This document shows, piece after piece, positions 23,883 to 35,818 of a stretch of DNA of 64,000 nucleotides. Under the pieces are notes generated by a model. The model was not told where the DNA came from and did no database searches. It saw only the letters and a program-made list of their open reading frames with translations. Each line of letters opens with the position of its first letter. The first letter of the stretch is position 1. Source of the stretch: Primulina eburnea (Eukaryota > Streptophyta > Magnoliopsida > Lamiales > Gesneriaceae); assembly GCF_022965805.1 (NCBI RefSeq), contig NW_027331443.1, positions 36,001-100,000 on the forward strand, in the 5' to 3' direction. The position numbers and the translations under genes were made by a program.

Positions 23883-26216
23883 TTAAATCTTACCAAATAA
23901 CTCCGGGTAGCGAATCAAAATATCTGCTTCAGTCTCCCAAGTGGCCTCCTTCACTGATTGATTCAGCCACTAGACTTTGACTAGCTTTGTCACCTTGTTC
24001 CGAAGTCTGCGCTCCTGTTTATATAGGATTTGGATGGGTCTCTCCTCATATGACAGATCTGGAGCCATCTGCAACAGATCGTAGCTCAGAACGTGCGAAG
24101 GATTAGCTAGGTACTTCCTCAGCATTGAGATATGGAACACATTGTGTACACTGGCCAGATTCGACAGAAGGGGAACACGGTAAGCTAGTGCCCCAACTAT
24201 GTCAAGAATCTCAAACGGTCCAATAAACATCGGACTCAGCTTGCCTCTTCTCCCAAATCTCATAACACCCTTCATAGGTGCTATCTTCACAAACACGTGA
24301 TCACCTACGGCAAATTCTAGATTCCTTCTCCTCTTGTCAGCATAACTCTTTTGACGACTCTGGAAATCGAAGGACTCTGCTTGCCTCTTCTCCCAAGTCC
24401 CCTGGAAATCGATCAAACAGGCTCGCAATAAATCCTCCAAAATCTGAATCACTCGCTCAGACTGGCCATCTGTCTGCAGGTGAAAAGCTGTACTGAATAG
24501 CAACTTCGTCCCCATGGGGGCATGCAAAATCTTCCAAAAGGACGATGTAAATCTCGGGTCCCTGTCGGACACAATCGAAACTAGGATCCCGTGCAATATG
24601 ACTATCTCCCGGATATAGAGCTCTGCATACTAAGTCATGGAGAACATCATCTTCACTGGCAAGAAATGTGCCGAATTAGTGAGTTGATCCACTATAACCC
24701 AAATGGCATTGGATCCTCAGACTGATCTAGGCAAGCCAACGACGAAGTCCATAGTGATATTCTCCTATTTCCACTTGGGGATAGGGAGTAGCTTAAGCAT
24801 CCCTACTGGTCTCTGATGATCTTCCTTCACTTGCTGACAAGGGAGGCATTCAGACACAAACCGACTGATGTCTCTCTTCATGCCTGGCCACCAATACAAA
24901 CTCTGCAAGTCTTTGTACATCTTGGTGCCTCCTGGGTGAATGGAATATGGGGATGCATGTGCCTCTGTCAGAATATCCTCTTTGATCGAATCAACACTAG
25001 GTAACCACATTCTATATTTGTATCTCACAATACCATTAGAAACAGTGTAGAGTACACTGCCCCTGGCCTCATCTTTCAGCCTCCATTTCTGCAACTTCTA
25101 ATTTGAAGGCTGTGCTCTACGGATTCGGTCTAGCAAATTAGATTTGACTGTCAGATTAGATAGTCTGGGAGCTTTGCCCTTGGAATAAACCTGTAACCCA
25201 AACCTCTGAATCTCAGACTGAAGAGGTATCTGCACTGACAACTGTGCTACAACTGCTACTTTTTTGCCTAAGGCGTCTGCCACCACATTAGTTTTTCCCG
25301 GATGGTAGCTAATTTCGCAATCGTAGTCTTTTACTAACTCCAACCACCGTCTCTGTCTTATATTCAGTTCTTTCTGCATGAAGAAATATTTGAGACTCTT
25401 GTGATCAGTGAATATCTAGCATTCTCGCCGTACAAATAGTGTCTCCAAATCTTCAAAGCAAAGACAACGGCGGCTAACTGAAGATCATGAGTCGGGTAGT
25501 TCTTCTCATGCACTTTCAGCTGTCTGGAGGCATAAGCTATAACCTGGCCATGCTGCATCAACAATGCGCATAACCCGAGCTTAGATGCATTGGTGTATAA
25601 ACACAAATATCCTTGCCCTGATAGAATGGCTAACACTGGCGTTGAAATAAGGGTTTGCTTCAAAGTATCAAAGCCCTTCTGGCATTCATCACTCCACACG
25701 AATTTAGCATTCTTCTTGGTCAGTGAAGTGAGTGGCACTGCTATTGAAGAAAATCCCTGAATAAACTTCATCTAGTATCCTGCTAAGCCCAAAAAATTAC
25801 GGATCTCTTATGCATTCTTCGGCTGAATCCATTCCTCAACGGCTGCCACCTTTGCTGGATCCACCTCAATACCACTGCTTGACACTACGTGAGCCAAAAA
25901 GGCTACCTTCCCCAACCAGAATTCACAATTACTGAACTTCGCAAATAACTTGCGACTCTGCAAGGTCTGTAGAACTGTACTCAAGTGCTGACTGTGCTCC
26001 TCGTGGCTGTTAGAGTATATAAGAATGTCGTCAATGAACACTATGACGAATTGATCTAAGTAGGGCTGGAATAATCGGTTCATGAGGTCCATGAAAATTG
26101 CTGGAGCATTCGTCAATCCAAAAGGCATCACCAAGAACTCGTAATTCCCATACCTGATTCTAAAGGCTGTCTTGTTAACATTTGCGTCTTTCACCTTCAG
26201 CTGATGATACCCCGAT
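23883..26216 (-). pseudogene. Element D pol, second part: RT end, RNase H, integrase, chromodomain-like end
   Basis: This continues the RT begun at 37364 after the E insertion: GYHQLKV resumes at 26216, catalytic FIDDILIYS near 26010-26035, RNase H near 25400-25620 (ITRVSN region; [16 protein letters not shown]), integrase zinc-binding region near 24830-24960 (HPGG, WWPGMK, C-x2-C), catalytic core with SDRDPRFTSSFW near 24540-24570 and TDGQSE near 24455-24475, C-terminal VFVKIAPMKGV near 24270-24300, and a chromodomain-like end (ATWETE, RYPELFG near 23890-23945). An integrase segment of roughly 75 residues is missing near 24390, after the catalytic core. Stops lie near 25805, 25370, 25097, 24765, 24600 and 23972. 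Confidence 0.9.
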
Positions 26217-27575
26217 TGATAAGTGCATTTTATGCACTTAAATTATTCTTATACTTCATATAGATCGTTAGTCTTTTTGGGCAGAATTACGCGCTTTTGT
26301 TGTTTTTTGGTGTGATTGCAGGAATCTAGATGCGGCTACAACATGTGCGTGAAAACGAGCTAAAATGGCGCCTAGGAAAAGAAGTGTGGGCAATAAAAAA
26401 AATTCAGAATACAGTGAGGCTCGCGCATATGCGCGAGTAAGAACGCGCATATGCGCGAGCAATGCCCCAAGCGAGGTGACATACAGTAAGCCTCGCGCAT
26501 ATGCGCCGCTCATGACGCGCATATGCACGAGAGACACAAGAGGCGAGACCAGAGAGCAGCGTGCATATGCGCGCAAGAAGAGAAGCAAGCACAGAAGGAC
26601 CCGCGCATATGCGCGCGGCGCGAACTTTCAGAAATAAATAGGCTTCGGCGTGTTCTTTTTAGTGGTTCCGCAATATTTACACGTAGCCGTCATATCACTC
26701 GAGAGGAGGAGAAAAAAGTCAGAGCACGGAGCACGAGACGGGAAGAACGGAGATAGAAGACGTTGAATCCGGACACGGAGACGCACTTCCATCTCTCGCC
26801 AACACGTTTCTAATTCGGTTCTTTACTTTTACGTTTTTAATGATTACACACTGGTTTTGTATTGATTTAAATTCGAATATGAACTAATTCTATTTTCTAG
26901 AGATTGATATAGTCTTGGTTGAACCTATGTTATTGACGTTTTGAACTTTCATGAATTAATTCTTCGTGTTTATTTGTAGTTTCTTGTCATTAATGCTGTT
27001 GAATTACTGGCCATAATTCGATTGATCAAATAATTAAGATCTTACACTCGACAGAGCAGATTGAAATTAGGACAGGGGAAATCGCATCGTCGGATGTTTA
27101 TAACGTGCAAAAGACGTATAACTCTAGTGAATCCATGAAAAGAACCTTGTTTACATTTATTACGTGTTACGTGATTTTGAATAGACATATTAAAATCAGT
27201 AATAGGTAGTACATTTCTATTTATCACTCGACAGAGGGAATAGAAAATATTGCGAGTTCTTGCGTAGTAAACATGGTGCAGTTTAATAATATGTCAGTCG
27301 ATTTTAATTTAGCATAGGGGAAACCAGACGAAATCATATCTCTAGATTTATTTACTCAGTGAATTTTCTACTGCGTGCTAGAATTACCGGATTTGTTATT
27401 TTATTTGAATTGATTATAAACCAACTATTTGATTTGTCTAAATAAAGTTGAGCTATGTCAATTATTGTAATCAATATACAATTTTAAATAATTACTTTTC
27501 GTGGGATCGATATCTGTACTCAACCCAGTACTAAAACTTGACACCGTATACTTGCGGTAGTGAAAAAACGCGACA
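26217..27575 (+). repeat. 5' LTR of Athila-like element E (1359 bp)
   Basis: It runs from TGATAAGTGCATTTTATGCA to ACGCGACA at 27575. It holds six copies of a GCGCATATGCGC-type palindrome at 26420-26618, followed within about 15 bp by a TATA-like AATAAATAGG near 26632. No second LTR copy survives in the window. Confidence 0.88.
26420..26618. repeat. Palindrome array in E LTR
   Basis: Six copies of a CGCGCATATGCGCG-type palindrome at about 26420, 26444, 26494, 26515, 26560 and 26602. The first is a perfect 18-bp palindrome, CTCGCGCATATGCGCGAG. Spacers of 6-45 bp differ in sequence. Translated frames through it give Arg/Ala/Tyr-rich peptides that are artefacts of the repeat. Confidence 0.9.
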
Positions 27576-27581
27576 AGTTTT

Positions 27582-27599
27582 TGGCGCCGTTGCCGGGGA
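27582..27599 (+). other. Primer-binding site, Asp tRNA type
   Basis: TGGCGCCGTTGCCGGGGA is complementary to the 3' end of plant aspartate tRNA and is the hallmark of Athila/Tat elements. It lies 6 bp after the LTR end. Confidence 0.92.
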
Positions 27600-27701
27600 T
27601 AAACTGTTTAATTGCATATTAATATCGTTAATAAGTAGTCTTGACTTTAGTTTAGATTTTATTTTATTTATTTATTTTGTTACGTTAGAATCTTTTCTGT
27701 T

Positions 27702-29768
27702 TTGCAGTGCATGCTAAGATCGCAAAGTCTTGATTTGCTTATCTTTGATCCGGAGATCGAAAGAACTGCGAGGAGACTAAGAAAAGCGAGAAGGGAAGAA
27801 ATCCAAACAATGGCTGAAAACAGAGAGGACGCGAGATATAACCCGCCAGACGCCATACCTATCAGAGATCACTTCAGACCAGTGATCAACAATCATTACT
27901 CTGGTATTGCAAGAGGGACCATAAACGCAAACAATTTTGAGTTGAAGCCTGCACTGATAAATATGGTTCAACAGAACCAATTTTCTGGAACTGCCACTAA
28001 TCCTCGTGTTAATTTAAGGACATTCCTGGAGATCACGGATACGGTAAAAATTAATAATGTTTCTGATGATATTATTGGATTGTGCTTGTTTCCATTTTCT
28101 CTCAGGGACCAGGCGAGAGGATGGCTCCAATCACTTCTTTTGGGAAGTATCACTACATGGCAGGAGTTCGCGACGAAATTTCTTTCTAAATATTTTCCCC
28201 CAGCTAAGTCTGCGCAATTGAAGATTGAGATCAGTACTTTTAAGCAAACTGACTTTGAGCAGCTTTATGAGGCATGGGAAAGGTACAAAGAGTTATTGCG
28301 GAGGTGCCCTAATCATGGTTTTGAAGACTGGGTCCAGATTGAGCTTTTCTATAACGGGTTGAATGGTCAGAGACGGACAACAGTGGATGCAGCAGCAGGT
28401 GGCACGATATTTTCCAAATATCCTACTCAAGCCTACGACTTGCTTGAGCAGATGACTATTAACAGCTACCAATGGCCATCTGAGAGGTCAGGAGTACAGA
28501 GGACTGCCGGAGTTTATGATGTGGATCCTATCACGTCACTCATTGCACAAGTATCAGCATTGACTACACAGATAGCAACCATGAATAAAGTGAGCACATC
28601 AAATACTGAGGGACCATCGCCTGTAGTTGAAGAAGCACATTTTCTTGAAGAAGCTCAGTATATCAACAACATAAATGTTGGAGGGTTTGGCGGATATCGA
28701 GGTAACCCTCCCCCTAATACTTATCATCCTAGGTTGAAAAACCATGAAAAAATTTCTTATGCAAACAATAAAAATGTGTTGAATCCTCCACCGGGGTTCA
28801 AGACATCAAATAGGGAAGGGAAGCCATCATTTGAGGATTTAGTTGGGACTTTTGTTGCTGAATCTGGCAAGAGAATGGCTAGGACTGAGTCTAGGCTTGA
28901 CAACCTAGAAACCCACATGGCAAGTATTGGTGCTACTTTGAAAATCCTGGAGTCGCGAGTTGGGCAAATAACAAAGCAACTCACGTCTCAACTGTCAGGC
29001 GCAGTTCAAAAGACTACCGACCCAAATCTAAGAGAGGTGAATGCCATTTTTATACACCATGAAGAGATTTTTGTGGTAGGCAGAGAAGAGAAGGAGTTCG
29101 AACTTATACCTGTTCGGGATGAAAAGCCAACTTCAACCAAAAGGGCCCGAGGTAAGAAATCTGAGAGGTACGATTTAAATCAATGCATTGATATTTCTTT
29201 ACTTTCCTACCCCCAAAGATTTCTACAATTACAAGATGAATTTCAAAAGAAAAAAGGTCTTGAAGATCTCAAGAACCTAAACACTAATATTGAGTTTGCA
29301 GATCAGGTGGAAGGTGAATTTACCAAAGGAACAAGAAGGAATGTTCCTCAGAATTTGCTAGATCCCGGTGAATTTATTGTACCATGTGAAATAGGGGGTC
29401 ATTTAGTGGAAAAAGCTATCTGTGACTCAGGAGCAAGTATAAATATAATGCCAAGTTCTCTCTACAAGAAACTTGGATTGAGCAAGATGAGATCCACCGA
29501 ATTAAGCTTGCAGCGAGCAGATAAATCGGTAAAGGTGCCATTGGGTATTGTGGAATATGTTGAACTGAAGATTGACAAATTGAAAATTATAGCAGAATTC
29601 TTGGTACTCGATATGGAGAATAGTCAGGACGTTCACGTCATTCTAGGACGACCATTATTGGCTGCTGTTGGAGCTATCATTGACGTGAAACGAGGAAAGA
29701 TGACCATGGAAGTTGAAAGTCAGCTGGTGGAAATAAGGGCATCCAAGAAATCATACGACCCACCATGA
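27702..29768 (+). CDS. Athila-like gag-protease ORF, intact (688 aa)
   Basis: This is the longest gag-type frame in the window without a break. After a short leader (RSQSLDLLIFDPEIERTARR) it has a capsid-like retrotransposon gag domain at about residues 80-250 (LRDQARGWLQSL, TWQEFATKFLSKYFPP, ELFYNGL), a central proline/asparagine-rich linker, a helical stretch at about 375-430, the ISLLSYPQRF block near 495, and an aspartic protease at about 550-670 with the active-site CDSGASINIMPSSLY and ILGRPLL. Gag builds the particle; the protease would cut the polyprotein. The frame ends at TGA 29766-29768, where RT should follow but does not. The first ATG at 27702 or the one at 27711 could be used. 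Confidence 0.9.
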   Translation: MQCMLRSQSLDLLIFDPEIERTARRLRKARREEIQTMAENREDARYNPPDAIPIRDHFRPVINNHYSGIARGTINANNFELKPALINMVQQNQFSGTATNPRVNLRTFLEITDTVKINNVSDDIIGLCLFPFSLRDQARGWLQSLLLGSITTWQEFATKFLSKYFPPAKSAQLKIEISTFKQTDFEQLYEAWERYKELLRRCPNHGFEDWVQIELFYNGLNGQRRTTVDAAAGGTIFSKYPTQAYDLLEQMTINSYQWPSERSGVQRTAGVYDVDPITSLIAQVSALTTQIATMNKVSTSNTEGPSPVVEEAHFLEEAQYINNINVGGFGGYRGNPPPNTYHPRLKNHEKISYANNKNVLNPPPGFKTSNREGKPSFEDLVGTFVAESGKRMARTESRLDNLETHMASIGATLKILESRVGQITKQLTSQLSGAVQKTTDPNLREVNAIFIHHEEIFVVGREEKEFELIPVRDEKPTSTKRARGKKSERYDLNQCIDISLLSYPQRFLQLQDEFQKKKGLEDLKNLNTNIEFADQVEGEFTKGTRRNVPQNLLDPGEFIVPCEIGGHLVEKAICDSGASINIMPSSLYKKLGLSKMRSTELSLQRADKSVKVPLGIVEYVELKIDKLKIIAEFLVLDMENSQDVHVILGRPLLAAVGAIIDVKRGKMTMEVESQLVEIRASKKSYDPP

Positions 29769-30741
29769 ACAGGAGAAAGTCAGGCTGATGACGTTAAACC
29801 AAGTGCTGTGTGAGAGGCAACCCACATTTATTTATTTTTGCATTCGTTTTGTTTTTATTAATTTATTTCAATTTCTCATTTATTAATTTTAATTTTTTTA
29901 TTTCAAGTATTAATTTGAATCGTCTTATTTTTGCAGGTATTTAAAAAAAAAATCGAGAAGCTTATGAACATTATGCCCGCGCACATGCGCGACGTATTTC
30001 CGCGCACATGCGCCATATTGGCAGAGGTCTCGACGCACATGCGCCACTCCGGGCGCGCATATGCGTGAGTGCGCAAAGCAATTACACCAACATGGCAGAG
30101 ACATCAGCGCATATGCACCACATTAGAACGCGCATATGCGCGAAGCACCGCAAGCGAGACAGTAGCCTCGGCGCATATGCACCACAAAGGACGCGCATAT
30201 GCGCCACATTCCAGCATGCATGCCAGTAGCAGGCGCGCATATGCGCCGCTTCAAGGCGCGCATATGCGCACGACTCAATTTAAGAAAAAAAAAGGGGGGG
30301 TCGCGATGCATCTTCAGAATTTACACACAGCCCCCCCCCCCTTTTTTCAAAAGACCCTCACGCCTCCGCCTCCTCGCACACCGCCGCCCCTCCTAGGAAA
30401 ACCGACCGCCGCCGCCAATCACTGTCGTGATTTACGTCCACACTTCTAGTTCCGGTCATCTCCTAGTTCAAGTAAGGGGTTTTCTCCAGATTTTGTTAAA
30501 ATTTTGGGATTTGTTAGAATTGGTGTTCGATCTTTAGGGGAACTTCTGTTATTGTGAAGTGGGTGGCTCGATTTGTTCTATATTAGTTTATGATCGAGGT
30601 GTATATTGTATTGCTAACTGGATTAAGTGGTTTGGTAAAATTATAATTGCTAAGTATATTGGGGTGTGATTATCAGATTTTTGGCTCTTCAAATGTTAAA
30701 TTTAGTTGGTGTTAATTGTGATATCGGATCATTGAGTTGAT
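29769..30741 (+). other. Non-coding region between gag-protease and second ORF of E
   Basis: It holds the usual post-pol phrase near 29780-29830, an acceptor-like TTTTTGCAG ending near 29937, a second palindrome array (29976-30272), and a C-rich leader-like segment (30330-30470) followed by CAAGTAAGGGG, which resembles a splice donor near 30470. A T-rich stretch then leads to the ATG at 30742. The pol genes expected before this region are missing. Confidence 0.6.
29976..30272. repeat. Second palindrome array, internal region of E
   Basis: About ten copies of GCGCATATGCGC or GCGCACATGCGC occur at irregular 20-50 bp intervals. The core is the same as in the E LTR array at 26420-26618, but the spacers do not match, so this is not a piece of LTR. 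Confidence 0.88.
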
Positions 30742-33700
30742 ATGGCACCGAAAAAGAGATCAAAAAGGGTGCCTCGTCCTCTTCAAGCTTCGATTCTCAC
30801 AGATTTTGGAACGATGAGGCCCAGCAGGTATATGATAGTACTATGACACGGCCCATAATACCGGAACGGGGGTTCAATTTGTCCATTGCACGTGGTGAAA
30901 CGTCTGCTTATTCGTTTTCTTAAAAGTACTAGAAATTTTTTTTTAAAACCTCACTTAGCATCGGCCGAACCATAAAATATTTTTGACATCATTTTAAAAA
31001 TAAACATCCAACTGCCATTTAAAAATCCAAAGGAAAATATTTTAAAACATAAAATCGTCAAATATTTTACCGACCAAAAAACATTATTCGAAAAGTATAG
31101 CCCATACTATTACCTCTCAAAAATCGCTCATAACATAAATAAAAGACGCAAAAATATCTTTAACATTACTTAAAATCATAAATCATGACTAGTGCGGAAA
31201 ACTAGCGTCGGTCCTCGGGTTATGTGCACCTTCAGTCCAGTCAGATCAACCATCAAGACCTTCATTATCATATTCATAATCAATATCACCTGCATCAATC
31301 ACACCTAGTGAGTCTAAAGACTCAACACGTCATATTCTTGATAACAAGTAATACATAATACAGTTAACATATAACAGTGAAAAAAATACTTGTACTTAAA
31401 ATATCATTTTCATGAAGATGCATAAACTTAAACTTAAACATTTTCGTAAACATTTTCATGATGCATAAAAACATTTTCATAAAAACGTTTTCATATAAAC
31501 ATAAACATATCCCATAAACATATTCATATTCATATCCATATTCGTGTCCATATTCATATTCATATTCATGTTCATGTTCATGTTCGTGTTTGTTGAATTC
31601 AGTTCGTGATTGTGACTCGTATTCTTAATCTTAATGGGCGATGGATCCATCTAAAGAAAACCACAGTACTAGGCGGCGGGGACACCAGCAACACTCTCAC
31701 CGGTCAACTGGGCCTTGGCCTACGTATTAACATATTCGTATCACGTATTCGTATTCGTATCTGTATCCAAGGAAACACGATCGTCGGGCTCCCACTGGGA
31801 CCATAACCCTCACGATATTTCCAACATATTCAGTAGTCACAATCTCTTCACATCCTTCAACATGTTATCATCACTTAATAAAAACATGCATATAATATCA
31901 TTTTTATTTTGAAACCAAGCATGCAACATGTCTTTTAAATGCCATATTTAAATCATAAAACTCACAGACATTTAAAAATCATAACTTAACATATAAAAAA
32001 AATCATAAACATCCATGAACATTTTAAAATAAACATTTTTACATCATAAATGTTTAAAATAAACATTTTAGCATTTTAATCATAAAACATTAAACATATT
32101 AACGTCTTAAAAAATCCATAAACATATAAAATTGACATATTAACATATATACATCCAGGATCATTGAAAATAATCATATTAGCATATAAAACAGTATTCA
32201 GGACACTGCCATGACGTTTACTAATTTTTAGGTGTAAAAAAACCGTTTTACCCCTAGACGTAAAATCTCATGTTTTCAACATTTTCTTAATTTAATTGAT
32301 TCTAACATGTCCCAAATAATTATTTAAGCCTACATTAATTTTCTCATATTTTTATTTAGCTTGAATCGAGGACTTTCAAATTAATCTTTAAATGTGACGT
32401 ATTAATGCGTTTTAATTCCAGAATTAAACCAAACCTTCATATAAAATTCCAAAATTTAAAACTTAGACTTCTAATAATTATTTAAGCTTATATATAATTT
32501 TTCATAATTTTATAAAACTTAAAACTAGGTGTTTCAATTAACTCGTTAATTAGCATTTCGTGCGGCGATTAAATTCCAAATAAATCCAAAACTCGTTATT
32601 TTGACCCCAAATTTTAAACATAACCTTTTTATGATTTATTCTACCCTTCCAAGTCATGAGCCATCCCCGTGGACCCTTGGGTTCAATTTTCCTTCTATAA
32701 TTTTCGTTTTTGACACACTAACGTACGCATCGAGCCATCTCCCAATTTACTCGAGCCACGCCCGAGCCACCTTGAGCCAAAACCTAGCCAACCCACCTAG
32801 GCACCCTCCTGGACCATTAGAACCCATTGGACCTGAACCTATGCTCCAAAAACCGAAGCAACACCTAAGCTACAGAAACAGCCCAAAAACCCACCTAGGC
32901 ACCCTTGAACAAACGAGACATACAAGCTTCTAACCACTTCATGCTTAAACCGACTCGAACCGGACCCAAACCAGGCCCTAGACCTTACCCTCAGACACAA
33001 ATTAAGACCATGGTTAAGCCCCTTTTTACTCAGAACCAGCGACTAAGTCCCAAAAATCAGAAACATGGCAGCCCCTCATGTGAGGCCAACTTCTGTGCAG
33101 CTTTCGTGTTTCTGGTTCCAGCGCTCTACCCAACCATCCAGCCCATGAACCACCACCACAAGACTCAACCTAGGACCATAAGGCACTACCATAACCACTG
33201 ACCCAGGCCCTGGAACGACCCAAGCCCCTAAAACCGAAGCTACACCAGCAGCACCTATCATGGCCAAGAATTTCACTCCGGCTAGGACTCTTGTTTTCTG
33301 TTGCTAGGACCTAACCAACCATACCAGACCTTGAACCAGCCCCTTGTGCCCCTTCTTAGGACCCTAAGGACCTAACCTATCCCAGCCCCAAAGCCCCTGG
33401 CCGAGCCCCTTTCTTCTTGCACAGCAGCAACAACCTGCGCCGTTCCCTTCAAGCTCTCGGGTAGGAGTCCTTATTGGATAGGACTCCTCCCAGCCCACTT
33501 GTCTCGAGTCCTAGCATGGCTAGGACTCTTCCCTCGACTCACCCTTAGTCTTAGCCCGGTCCTGGCCCCAACCAAACCCAAGCCAAGCCATCCTCTCAAG
33601 AAAGTCGAACCATAATATCACCTATGTTCCAGAATTATTCCATTCTTTTCCAGCTTGTTTCTGTTATCGTGTGCAGCGTTTTGGTTGAATTTTATGACCC

Positions 33701-35685
33701 TAAAACTTGTGTAAATTCATCCTTGATCAAGTCCTAATCATGGCAGCCCTTTTAAACACATAAAAACATGATTTTTGGAATTAAAAACACAAGTTTAAAG
33801 CATGTATGCACATAGTTACGAAAATAGAACTTGTGTGACTTGTTTTCATGCAAATTCCTAAACAATTACATAATATGGTGTGATGATGAGTAAAGGGAGA
33901 ATATGGTGTGCCTTTGCGTTTAAAACGCACGAATTATCGTTGACGCTTTGAAGAACGACGACGAGGGACGACGGCTTGAAAACTCTAGCAAACTTGTTGC
34001 TTTTTCCTTCAAAATTTTGTGTGTGTGTGTCGTGTATTTGGTGGGAAGTTTCAGATTGTAGGCGTGTAGTTTTGTGGGGTTTGGGGAGGGTTTTAACATA
34101 TTTAAATACTAATTAATCACTAACAAGACTTTAGGCCTATTAAGCCAACAATTAGGGCCCATTAGTCTTAATTAGGATTTAATTAAAATATTAAAATAGT
34201 TTTAGTAAAATTAAGTTTGTGAATTTAATAGCCGGGTTGCCAAAAAGTTCGTGTTTTTTGTTGAAAACCCAACACCGATAAAATTTACGTCCCGGCGTAT
34301 AAAATCACCTCAAAACCCCATATTTTCAAAAATAAGAAAAAGCATCACCCTTAATTTAAATAATTAAAAACGAATAACCAATAAAAACATTTTCTATTTT
34401 TCAGCCCTCGGTTTCCGTTCCTCGATCGTCACTGGAATATCCTTTAAAAATACATTTTAATGCAATCACGTAGAAAAATTTATTTTAAACATGCAAATAT
34501 ACACAACATAATTAATTAATGCAATTAAAACATTTAATTAAAATACATGAGCATTTAATAATTGCATACATGTGGTTTGCGTGGACTTTTAAATTTTCGG
34601 GGCGTTACACGTGGTGTGATCATAAATGAACTGGAACGATGGAAATGGGTTGAATTCGCTCAACATCCGTCGGACGCCGTCATCTCAATTGTGCGAGAAT
34701 TCTACGCCAACCTCCGGATTCGGCATGACGAATCTAAAGTATTGGTCCGAGGGAAATTGGTGTCGTTCAATTCTCAAACGATCAACACGCTATATCAGAT
34801 GCCCAGTTTCGATCAGGACGAATACAGTGAGTTCCTCGAAGCAGGACTTAATTACACAGAGGTCATCCGGACCATTTGTGAGGCCGGCGCTGTCTGGAAA
34901 ATGAGCGCGAGCGGGCATACATCTTTAAAGAAATCCGACATGGGCCCTAATGCCAGCGCTTGGACATCTTTTGTACTAGCCCGAATTCTCCCGTCTTCTC
35001 ACTACTACGATGTCACCAAAGACAAAGCCGCATTGGTTTATGACATCCTAAAGGGCAAATCAGTTGACATGGGGAAACTCATTTATGGCTCGATTATGAG
35101 AGTTGGCGCAGGGTTAGCCACGGTTGCTCTTCCTTGTCCTCACACGGTTACCGAGCTATGCCGCCAAGCCGGTGTCACACGGGCCCCTGATGAGCCGGTA
35201 CTCAAGCCGAAGGCTCCCATTGTTGCTTTCTTTGGAGCGGCATCTTATGTTCCCCACGAGTATCCAGCTGAAGAGGAGCTCCCGCATCCACAGCTTCCAG
35301 GACCACCACGACAGCAGCCAGAGAGCGCAGGGGAGACGGATTGAGGCGACTAGAGAATGAGATGCAGGATCAGAGGCAATTACTAGTTGAGCAGCGCCAG
35401 GTGCTAGATTCACTTCAGTACCGCACCGACCACTTCATGGGATTCATGACGGACTTCACCTCCATGCTTGCTCAGCGGTTCCCACCTATAGGTCTAGAGG
35501 ATCCCATGTTTCCCCAGCCACCTGCTTGGCCACCACAGTATCCAGGACACAACCACAGTATCCAGGACCTCCTCGACAGGCCCCACCCCAGCACATGGAT
35601 GAGGATGTCGATGATGATGACGGCGAGCACTGACGCTCGTCGTGTGAGGTATGCTTGTCCCACTTCTTTCTTGTTTATACATTGA
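30742..35685 (+). pseudogene. Second ORF of Athila-like E (plant transposon protein type), interrupted
   Basis: The frame starts at ATG 30742 (basic leader MAPKKRSKR, possibly a nuclear localisation signal), shifts frame near 30805, runs to the family-A solo LTR at 30896, resumes at 34610 and continues to 35340 with IVREFYANL near 34690-34715, FVLARILPSSHYY near 34970-35010, DILKGKSVDMGKLIYGS near 35045-35095 and LCRQAGV near 35155-35175. It then shifts by one base into a glutamine- and proline-rich coiled tail (35341-35685). The core resembles what I know as the putative plant transposon protein domain found downstream of pol in Athila/Tat elements; its role is unknown. No membrane segment is seen. 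Confidence 0.82.
30896..34609 (-). repeat. Family-A solo LTR, 3.7 kb, TSD CGTGG
   Basis: It begins TGAAACGTCTGC at 30896 and ends GGCGTTACA at 34609, flanked by CGTGG at 30891-30895 and 34610-34614. The interrupted frame of E's second ORF continues across the site. It matches the 15058-17965 LTR along its length but is about 800 bp longer, mostly in the C-rich middle (about 32640-33600). It carries TGAGTCTAAAGACTCA at 31309-31324 and the two hairpins at 33463-33528. No internal sequence is present. Confidence 0.93.
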
Positions 35686-35763
35686 GGACAATGCATATTT
35701 TAAGTTTGGAGGGGTGATTTGATTATTTGATCTGAGTTGATTTGTTGCTTTAGTATTTAATTT

Positions 35764-35818
<55 letters not shown>

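Noticed and set aside
26365..26756. Arg/Ala-rich ORFs on both strands
   Set aside because: They are translations of the GCGCATATGCGC palindrome array, which reads open on both strands because of its composition.
30008..30449. ORFs before the second ORF of E
   Set aside because: Same palindrome artefact, followed by a C-rich leader; no protein-like features.
34562..34609. N-terminal part of the ORF starting at 34562
   Set aside because: These codons lie in the family-A LTR; the true frame of E's second ORF resumes at 34610 after the TSD.
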